Source: Lithospermum erythrorhizon
Taxonomy: Eukaryota > Streptophyta > Magnoliopsida > Boraginales > Boraginaceae
Assembly (NCBI GenBank): GCA_019722365.1
Contig: JADFUC010000517.1
Span: 308,824-372,823, forward strand
DNA: 64,000 bases
Direction of reading: 5' to 3'
The notes under the pieces are model-generated. The model worked only from the letters and a program-made list of their open reading frames with translations, had not been told where the DNA came from and did no database searches. Shown piece after piece: positions 55,851 to 64,000 of the stretch. Every line of letters begins with the position of its first letter. Position 1 is the stretch's first letter. The position numbers were made by a program, and so were the translations under genes.

Positions 55851-56392
55851 AACGGTAGACCACCAGATTTCAAGATCAATCCAAATTTTAAACCCCAAGA
55901 GTCCCGTCGATAAGATCGAGAGGTTGTTAACTCAAGTGGTGGAAAAAGACCGCATTACACGCAGCCTCGGTATGCAACTAATAACGCCTGCCAATTGCGA
56001 ATCGAATATTAAATGTGGGTTCTCCAAGCAACTCGAAAAGAACCCACGAGAACATGTACATGCCGTCACTTTGGCGCAACGGGTGGTTTAGAGGTCATGT
56101 CGAGCTTATACGGCAAACTAATTAATGGAGAAGAAAAATACCGACCAATAGGAAGTTTCCATTGATAAATCTAACATTTCAGAGATATGTCCCACTGCTC
56201 CTACCCTCAAAGCGCTTTCAAAAGAAGAAAACTCGATGCTCAATTTGCTAAATTTCTGATATGTTTAAAAGTCAGATATTAACATTCTTTTTGCAGGCCC
56301 TCGAGTGCATTCCCGCCTGGCTAAGTTTATGAAAGATGTTTTATCCAAGAAAAGGCGATTTGAGGAACATGAAACGGTCTTAACGATCAAGA

Positions 56393-56750
56393 GTGTTCCT
56401 CATAATCCGTAAATTGCCCCAAAAAGTTAAAGATCCGGGGAGTTTTACAATCCCTTGTACAATAGGTGGCATTGAATTTGGTAAAGCTTTATGTGACTTG
56501 AGCGCAAGTATCAATTTGATGCCTTTGTCGCATGTTGTGGTTGCTTTGTGGGAGGTCAAGAGTACAACCATTTCTTTGCAATTAGCCGATAGGTCTATTG
56601 CGGTACCCATAAGGCCATTGAAGATGTTTTGCTATGTAGATAAGTTTGTCTTCCCTCACGATTTCGTTGTAATTTCGATATGTCCAAGATCTAAATCCCT
56701 TTATTGTTAGGTAGACCTTTTCTAGAAGCTACTCACTAGAACCCTTATTA
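56393..56750 (+). pseudogene. Athila aspartic protease, mostly in frame
   Basis: A 105-codon open stretch (56393-56710) gives LPQKVKDPGSFTIPC, CDLSASINLMP, ISLQLADRSI and KFVFPHDFVV, in the normal order of Athila protease. The catalytic motif is DLSAS (Asp codon at 56495), where family members usually show DLGAS; the Gly-to-Ser change sits next to the active site. The motif GRPFL appears one frame away (about 56709), so a shift separates the last part. Confidence 0.8.
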
Positions 56751-57084
56751 ATGTTCATAGTGACGTGTCATCTTAAGAGCTGGTTGTTAGTTGTTTTTGA
56801 CATGCATAAGTCACTAAAGTTCCATGATAAACTGCACGATTGTTTTTAATTGACGGGTTGATACGTTAGTGCAACATGCCTTCATAACGAGTTAAAGTCT
56901 CGAGATTTAGTTATGCTATGCTCCAATAAATACTAAAGAGAGAACTTGTCATTCGAAACTTATTATCACTGGGTATCATATATGGATGCGTGCCCCTTAA
57001 TGCTATACCCTCGGCAAGGCAAGATGAACTAGGACACGTTGTATCAAACTTGATACCGCCTAATAAAAGCCTCCTACCCTTGAG

Positions 57085-58600
57085 TTAAAGGCTTTGCCTT
57101 CGCACCTTAAATATGCTTTTCTTCATGGCACTAATGAATTACCTGTTATTATTTCTTCTTTGTTGAGTGAGGCTAGAAGAAACTTCGTGTACTGGAGAGC
57201 ACAAAAGGCGCTTGTTGGACAAGAGCGTACATTAAGGGTCTCACTTCACTGCATGCATCGAATACTACTTGAGGATGAGCCAGTCCACTATCCAACCTCG
57301 AAGCGTACTCGCTAAACTTAATCTCAAAGAGGGGTAAGAGTCAAATCCTCAAGCTTCCTCGGATGCGTATAATTTATCCTATTTCGCATAGTGCCATGAA
57401 AGTAACTGCACAAGTCAGTACTCAAAGAAAAGGGTATTACTATGGTTAAAAATGATAAAAATAAATTGATACCCACTGTGAACCGCGTAGGTCGAGAATG
57501 TGTATCGATTCCAAAGTTAAATGTCAGAATTGTGTGAAGACTATTTTCCCTTACCATTTATTGATCAAATCGCTAGGAGAAATTAGCCGGGTATCCATTC
57601 CACCGCTTTTTAGATGGATATTCGCGATACAACCAAATTCAAGGCTCCAGAGGTTCAACAAAAACAACATTTACTTGGCTCCTATGGTACATTCGCTTAG
57701 GCTTAACGCCGCTTTGCTATAAAGGCGCCCAAACCCACATTTCAATGGGTGTATGATGTCCATATTCTCCGACTTGATGTAGAAACGACGAGGTCTTTAT
57801 GGATGATTTTTCTCGCTTTTGATCCTCTTTGATGATTGTTTGATTAATCTTGGACTTGTTATGAACCGCTAGGAGACTAATCTTTGTTCCTGAATCGAAA
57901 AGTGTCACTTTATGGTCTGCTAGCGGATAAGGTTCGGTCACAAAATTTCTCTGTGAGGAATAAGTCGATGTGCCAAAGCGATATAATTGAAAGTTACCTC
58001 CACCAAAATGTGTCAAAGACGAAGAAGTTTCCTTGTCACGCCGGCTTTTATCGGCGTCATCAAGGATTTTTCCAAAAATATCTAAACTCTTTATGTGATT
58101 TTGGTCAGTTAAGGATGCATCTTTCCATATGACTAATGAAGCAGCGCAAGCTTTTAATATATCAAAGATAAACTTATTTCTCGCCTCCTCTGTCAAGCAC
58201 CTCGATTGACAAGCCCATTTGAAATTATGTGCTTATGCAAGTGATTATGCCTTTGGTGCAAAGGCTCGACAAAGAACGGAAGGTATTCTGTAATTATCAT
58301 TGCGCGAGCAAAACCTTCACCATGCTCAACGTAATTACACTACTACCAAAATGAATTTTGTCGTTGTTTTTGCTTTGGATAACTTCGTATCATATTTGGA
58401 TCGGATCTCATGTGGTTGTATACACCGATCACGCCGCATTAAAAATATTTGCTTTCAAAAAAAGACGCTAAGCCTAGGTTGATAAGATGGATACTTTTAC
58501 TCAAGAATTCACCTAGAAATTATGGACTTAAACGGGTTCGAAATGTGGCGGCCGATCATTTATCTGTGAATCAGACACCCCTCTAAGAACACCCATTTAT
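57085..58600 (+). pseudogene. Athila reverse transcriptase and RNase H, broken
   Basis: Pieces: LPSHLKYAFLHGTNELPVIIS (57093-57157), CMHRILLEDEP (57250-57282), RT text from 57420 (KGITMVKNDKNKLIP), HAGFYRRH with KYLNSLCD (58034-58110) from the region after the RT thumb, then RNase H text NYTTTKMNFVVVFALDNF (58330-58385), YTPITPH and KKDAKPRLIRWILLL (58460-58505), VADHLSVNQTPL (58548-58585). The RT core, including its YMDD-type box, is largely missing between 57560 and 57900. The text stops where the 3' LTR fragment begins. Confidence 0.75.
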
Positions 58601-58620
58601 CTAGATAATGAAAGCAAATT

Positions 58621-59604
58621 CACTAAAATTTACATGAGTCATGATCCAAGAATAAGTGATTCGGCCCATTAATATTAGGTTATGGCAACCTATAAAAGAG
58701 GAGGAGTTAGAGTAAAAAAGGATATCTCTGAATTTCTAGAAAAAGAAGTCATCATCTTTGTTGGAGTTTTTGGCACCATTGGAAGCTGGCAAGAAGCAAT
58801 TGAGAAGTTAATTACATATTGTGCACAAAGGCAAAGTTGGAGTTGATTACTTTTAATTGGTTCGAATAATTCTAATTCAAGATATTTTTATTATTAAGGC
58901 GATGAATTAATACCATGTATTTATTTATGTCTTTATTATGAACTAATTTTATTATTAGTCAGACCACGATGTAGTTGGATCGGATGATTTGATTTTCTTG
59001 GTTAATTTAATTTAGTTTCATAATTTCATTTATTAAAGATAATTAGTATTTAATATCTGATATCAATATTAAGTCGTCAGAGTAAGTGATTAATTGCTAG
59101 AAATAGGGTTATCACTTTCATTTAATTATTAATCGTAACATGTTTCAATTACTATAGAGATATAGGTAATGCCATGTGCAATTTAATAAGCATATGTTAT
59201 TAAAAAGATTTCTATTTTAAGCTATCATGTAGACATAGTTAGTTTCTTATAGACTTATTTGGCACCTAAATAATATCAATCGTATAAGTAATGCTTTTTT
59301 GCTTTAACTAATAAGTAACTACTGTGTGTTGAATCAATTCCATCCGATGAAATTTCGTGTCCCGACTATATTTCAAATATTAAGTAAGATTCATTTTTGT
59401 ATTCATTTAGTATTAGCTAATTTAATTGCTCACCAATTTAGTTAAGTTGTCTAGATATAAGTTTACCTTTAATTATTAGTTAATTAAGGATTAAGAAAAA
59501 GACCTAGTACTTAGTATATCGATTTTGTGAGACGATACTGCTCTTATTCATTATAGATTACTGACACGAATTGTCTCGACCTCGAACATTATAATTCCAG
59601 GTCA
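58621..59604 (+). repeat. 3' LTR of Athila element, 5'-truncated
   Basis: Matches the 5' LTR from its base ~166 (53746) to its end: tacatgagtcatgatccaagaataagtgattcggccc, aaagaagtcatcatctttgttgga and the terminal block with gctcttattcattata. The first ~166 bp are missing with the integrase region, indicating one deletion. LTR copies differ by many small indels. Confidence 0.85.
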
Positions 59605-61592
59605 AGACATATCAAGGACTTCTTTGATCGCGACGCCATTTACCAGGCCACCACAAAAGCGGTTCCGCTTATTTGGGATGATGATCGTGAGGACTGCCTG
59701 TGGTATTAAAGCGGGAAGTTTATCATGGCTCCAGCTGCTAGCGACATACCGTCTGCCCAGGGCTACGTGATTTTATAGCGATGCTTCTCGCATCGTGGGA
59801 TCGCCTCTGCCTCCTAAAGTAACGGAAGCGTGATCGTCTTATGCTTCCCGACAGTTGAGAAACCACGAGAAGAACTATCCGACCCATGATCTTGAGCTAG
59901 CGGCGATAGTCTTTGCTTTGAAATTGTGGAGACATTATATGTATGGGGTTAAATGCCAGATTTTTACTGATCATAAGATTAAAATGATTCTAATGCAGAT
60001 TTGAATTTGGAGCGCATGAGGTGGATAGAGTTCATCAGTGATTATGACTTGACTATTGAGTACCACCCAGGAAGGCAAATGTAGTAGCTGATGCGCTGAG
60101 TAGAAAGGGGAAACTCAAAGATCCCAGTGGTAGATGAAACAAATTGGGAGTCGATTTTGATACGGTAAATGACGGGAGAGATTTTCGCCTTATACAGTAG
60201 TTCAACGTTGCTTGTGGATCGAATCTTGGAATTGCAACAACGAGATGAGAAACGGCAGTTACCGAAGTAGGGACGCTTTAAACGAAAAGGTCGATCATAT
60301 TTCACGCTGATTTAGCGGGAGCTCGTGACGGAAGGCAAATCGGGCAGGTACCGTATTCGGATGAGTCAAGGGAGATTCTTGACGAGGCTCATAATACTCC
60401 CTTTATAGCGACACCCGGTAGCACAAAGATGTACCGCGGATTGAGGTCATATACTGCGGCCGTGAACGCAAGAGAGACGCGCACTGCGGGTTAAGTGCTT
60501 GGTTTGTCAGCGCTGTCGCATGCATCCTCGCGGGTTTGCTGCACTCTTCCTATTCCCTCGAGCGGATACGGGCATCATCACCATGGACTTCGTGTTGGGC
60601 TTCCTAGACGCCGAGGCATATACTGGATCTGGTGATTGTGGATAGGTTATCAAGCCGCCTACTCTACCTATTGATCTACGTATGGCCCAGAGACTAACAA
60701 GATCTGGATCGACAAGGAAGTTGCAATGTGATTTCCCGGTGTCGATCATTTCGATCGCGACGAGATTCACTTCGAGGTTCCGCGGGGTTTCCAAGAGTAC
60801 CGGGACTAGAGTAGAGTTGAGTATTATTATTTTCACCCCACCGATGGCAATTCTGAGAGGACGATACGACGCCGCAGGATATGTTCAATAGTTGCTCGAA
60901 CTTCTCCGGAATCGACGCATTTAGTCGCCCAAGATAGAGTTCCCGCCTACAACAACAACTTACATGCTAGCATTGAGATGTCACCTTTGAGGCTTTGTAT
61001 AGGTGGAGGTGTCGTGACTCAAAGATGTTTGAAACGAGGTAGGAGCAGAGGAAAGTTTACGGTTCTGAGTTGGTCGGTAGTTCATTGGGAAATGGATCAA
61101 AGCTGATTCAAAGCAAAGACCGAGGACAGCTCAGATAAAGTGTATAGTTATATGCAGATCATCGCAGAGTAGACTTGTCGTTTGAGGTCGGCGACCATGT
61201 GTTCTTGAGGGTATCCCCGTGGGAAGTGCTTACGCGATTTTATGAAGTAGCCAGGGCCCTCGTTATAATAATCATTTCGAGATCCTCGGGAGAGTTACCG
61301 TGGCTTATCGGTTATATCAAGCCTCGAAGCTTAGATAGGGATTCATAATGTGTTCCATGTATCCTCGCTTTGAGGAAGTATATCCTGACGAAGTCGAATA
61401 TTCTTAGTTTCACCCGCGAGCTTATGAGGACTCAATGCTGAGGAGCACCGTGAAAATTTCGACCCAGCGAGAAGGCTTGAGGAGTAAGTGAATGCCTTAG
61501 TGAAAGTTCTGTGGAGGAATCAGCGTGTAGAAGAGGCGACTTGGGAACGTGAGGATGAGATGAGGAACCGTTACCCGCAGCTTTTCGAGTAG
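59605..61592 (+). pseudogene. Tekay-like RNase H, integrase and chromodomain end, broken
   Basis: RNase H: IKDFF (59610), PLIWDDDREDCLW (59665-59705), EKNYP-like text, [24 protein letters not shown] (about 59889-59958) in one frame, RWIEFISDYDLTIEYHPGR (60020-60075), then VADALSRKG. Integrase: EILDEAHNTP (60370-60400), CLVCQRC zinc-finger Cys pair (60498-60518), ITMDFVLG (60578-60602, with a catalytic Asp), VSIIS and RFTSRFR (60740-60785). GTKV-like text near 60800, GDHVFLRVSP near 61190. The C-terminal piece 61500-61592 is in frame: VKVLWRNQRVEEATWE then RNRYPQLFE and a stop, the chromodomain core of Tekay. Shifts and stops occur throughout the rest. Confidence 0.82.
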
Positions 61593-61710
61593 ATGTGAGT
61601 TAGTATTGCTTTTATTTTGTATGGTATTTGATTTCGTGTTATTATATATGTTCTTCTTGGTTGTTTGGGTTGTCAAATTTCGAGGTCGAAATTTTATTAG
61701 GAGGGTAGAT

Positions 61711-64000
61711 TGTAATAACCCGTTCCGGTTAATTTCGATAATAATATTAATTCGTAAAATTTATTTTGCTTCCAATTGTTTATAATTTAGTAGTAAGAAA
61801 TGGGGATAATTCGAAAGTAAGTTTATCAAAAGTCAAGCTGATAACTCGATTCGCTTGATTTCGGGCACAAACTCCTGTGCAACTTCCTAAGACTTAAGGG
61901 CTAAGTATCTAATCTCTCATTCTTATCATCAAACACAAAAACACAAAAACTATCTCCCTCCATTCTCAGATTTCGGCCAGACTTCCTTTAGCAAACACTA
62001 TAATTTTCTTCCATTTCTTCACTTTGTTGTTTACATCTCGTTGATTATTAAAGCTTCCTATCATCTTTCCTGTACTGAGGCGAAGATAGAGCTTGAAGTT
62101 GATTTAATGTTTGACTTTTGGTTGACTTTGGCATAACTCAAATTTTGGCATGCTAAGTTATATAGGGCGCGGCGATGTATATAAGTGAGTAATTCATGAT
62201 TTAGAGGTTGTTTGAGGATGTTTCGAGGTGGGGTTGACCTTCTAGGTTATAGTTGACTTTATTGCTGATATTTTTATAAGACTTTAAATGTGTAGTGGAG
62301 TTTAATTGGGACCTATCATAGCTATCGTAGCGTTAGAATCAGGATTTTAAAACTGATTAAAATAATAAAATGAAAAGTGAATTTGTGTTGAGTTGTAATT
62401 GATATTGGAGTATGTTGTTAATTATGGACTTTGAAAGTACACCAGAATGACTATGCTGATATGAAATGTTAAAGATAGTGGAAATTCTAGTGGGACTTAC
62501 TGGCTTTTGTCCCTGACGGGGTTATTATTTCATTTTTTTATCGGCCTATTATAGACCATTTAGAAATCGCTCCACTAAGAGTCAAGGCGTATCTTTGTGA
62601 AATCCAACTATAGTAGTGTAGGTTTTGATTATACTTCTCGCTTTGTTAGCGTCAATGCTGAACGGGTATATCATGGATTGCCGAAGGTTTTTGGTATTAA
62701 GAAAGTAGTACTTATCTCACGGGTGTTACTTTACGTACTTACTTTAAATTATGTGAACATGTCATGGTACGATTATGTGGTAATGATATACATGTCATCA
62801 GGGTATGATTATGCGAGAAACGATATACATGTCATCAGGGTACGTAATACGTATGATTCATTTTAAGTGGAGCCATGTTATGACAGCACATATTTCGTGG
62901 CGCCAAGATTTGTCGAGGTGTGAATAGTTTGAACTCCCAACTTATGTTTCGACATTTCTCGTATTCCTCATTTCAAGCATCAGCTTGTATTTCTCTGTAC
63001 CACGGCACTTATGTACTGGCCTTATCGGCAACATTGATCATGATTGTGAGACGCTTTAGCCGCGCTACGGATATTGTTTTGGGAGTAGAGTAGTTGGTTA
63101 TCGAGGTGTCAAGTTGAGTTACGCGACTGAGGTGAATTAAGTATTTGACACAACTCATACTGGGATGATAACGGTTAGGTGACTCTCCTTCCTTGCGTGG
63201 ATACGTGATTTCATCGGCCTTATATCACGGTATAAGAGCCGGTACGACTTTTTGATCACTTACTGTGCATTATCGGTGTGGCCTTGCTACTACTAAGATA
63301 ATGCGCGACGCTTTTATACTTTATAAGAGCGGTATGAGTCTTTATGATCACTTTCATGCGTGCATTGTTTGTGGTGGCCTTATACTACTGTATAAGCTGC
63401 TGCCTGGCCTTTATACTGCATAAAGAGCCATTAACGATTGATCCATTCCTCAAGTAGTAGACTGACGAGCATACGCAAGACAGAGCTGTGAGATACTTGT
63501 GGAGATAATGAGATAGAAGGCTTTATTACTAGAGTTATAAAGGTCAAGCTATTGAAGCCCTATGATTTCATTCCCCGCGCTTGACATACGCTTTATTGCA
63601 CCTTCTATTATATCTTAAATACGCAGGCCCGAAACCTCTTTGGAATCTTATCAGATGATCTTTTATTATAGCCTCCCGATATACGTATTTTATTCATTTG
63701 ACTATTATAATATTGTCCGTCTCTGCCTGCATGGTAAGTCCACCCCCTGTTAAGTTTTCTACTAAGCTTCAAGGGGCTTACACTCTTTTCGCTTTGGGCG
63801 GCATTTCATTTGCGCCAGTCGACAGCGGCTACTGAGCCAGTGAGGTTGTCGGAGAGTTTGTTCAGAGTAGCTAAAGCGAGCATCGGGTGGTCAGAATCCT
63901 CACGCTCATTTTGATGTGTTGTCAACCGTTTTGATCAAGCAGCCTTCATTTTCAAACTTTAGCCTCAGAAAGCAACAATGCAACTGAACGAAGTACTGAT
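61711..64000 (+). repeat. 3' LTR of Tekay-like element (extends past the window)
   Basis: Starts TGTAATAACCCG immediately after the polypurine tract. In reverse complement it follows 5041 down to about 2690 and 16205 down to about 14240, including acaaactcctgtgcaac (61868), tttttataagactttaaatgtg (62270), gaactcccaacttat (62932), the hairpin repeats (63190-63430) and the tagcctcagaa end of the window. With about 300 bp still to come by comparison, its full length would be about 2.6 kb. Confidence 0.85.
63190..63430 (+). repeat. Hairpin-bearing tandem repeats in the Tekay 3' LTR
   Basis: Four irregular units, each with an inverted pair such as CTTATATCACGGTATAAG (63214-63231), CTTATACTACTGTATAAG (63379-63396) and TTTATACTGCATAAAG (near 63410), followed by agccgg, agagcgg, ctgc or agcc. 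Same LTR position and orientation as the arrays at 3246-3505 and 14800-15000. Confidence 0.7.

Larger units (their letters stand above)
53580..59604 (+). mobile_element. Athila-type gypsy element lacking integrase
   Basis: The 5' LTR is 53580-54729 (TGATAAGTG ... TTGTCA). Two bases after it comes TGGCGCCGTTGCCG, complementary to the 3' end of tRNA-Asp, the primer of Athila elements. Internal order: gag (54854 to about 55850), protease (about 56393-56750), RT (about 57085-58140), RNase H (about 58140-58600). RNase H then joins directly to the 3' LTR at base ~166 of the LTR (cactaaaatttacatgag at 58621), so integrase, the 3' untranslated region and the LTR start are deleted. The 3' LTR remnant ends at 59604. 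It interrupts the Tekay element between RT and RNase H. The flanks aaagt and agaca do not form a clear duplication. Confidence 0.85.
52500..64000 (+). mobile_element. Tekay-like chromovirus (Ty3/gypsy), split by Athila, 3' LTR runs off the end
   Basis: Plus-strand pol relics in the order protease end, RT, [Athila 53580-59604], RNase H, integrase, chromodomain-type C-terminus, then polypurine tract (61699-61708, aggagggtag) and 3' LTR from 61711 (TGTAATAACCCG). The 5' LTR, gag and first half of protease are not present next to it. The domain order and the C-terminal VLWRN...EEATWE motif identify the Tekay (Del) group of chromoviruses, whose chromodomain guides integration to heterochromatin. 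Frames are heavily broken. Confidence 0.85.

Overview
This window looks like nuclear DNA from a flowering plant, most likely a eudicot. It is AT-rich and dominated by nested LTR retrotransposons of plant type: Tekay-like chromoviruses, Athila, SIRE/Maximus-like and other copia elements. It also has a LINE fragment and a Stowaway MITE. I find one convincing host gene, a three-exon HD-Zip class I transcription factor on the minus strand (coding exons between 20968 and 23349) that most resembles the HAT7/ATHB-3/ATHB-20 group. Nothing bacterial, organellar or CRISPR-like is present, and I cannot name the species.

Layout. 327-5041 is a truncated minus-strand Tekay-like gypsy element (LTR, gag, protease start, LTR remnant). 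5042-6413 is AT-rich and holds two copies of a ~500 bp tandem unit. 6419-11158 is a decayed plus-strand copia element with a perfect 5-bp target duplication (TATTT). 11262-20841 is a minus-strand SIRE/Maximus-like copia element (target duplication TTATT). It carries three later insertions: an Athila solo LTR (about 11653-12800), a Tekay-family solo LTR (13971-16205, target duplication CTTAG) and a second Tekay-family LTR (about 17984-20550). It stops 122 bp past the HD-Zip stop codon, on the same strand. 20968-23550 is the HD-Zip gene with a Stowaway MITE in intron 1. 23550-25800 is its upstream region. 25872-37956 is a plus-strand copia element (target duplication AAACT) split in its reverse transcriptase by a ~7.5 kb non-coding LARD-like element. 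The copia itself sits inside the first copy of a ~316 bp CACTA-like tandem duplication that resumes at 37962. 38530-42080 has no recognisable gene. 42080-43070 is a LINE 3' fragment, followed by a Tekay-family LTR (about 43075-45535). 45536-50400 is intergenic, with trinucleotide arrays and an inverted-repeat element. 50400-52500 is an unclassified LTR-like stretch. 52500-64000 is a plus-strand Tekay-like element whose pol is split by an integrase-less Athila element (53580-59604). Its 3' LTR starts at 61711 and runs off the window.

All transposon reading frames are broken by many small indels and stops, while the HD-Zip coding sequence is intact. This fits old decay, poor consensus quality in repeats, or both. 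The window is best read as one regulatory gene island in layered retrotransposons. I did not find a clearly new gene system. The most unusual signals are a conserved hairpin inside a divergent LTR minisatellite, the datable nesting orders, and the copia 5' LTR abutting the HD-Zip 3' end in the same orientation.
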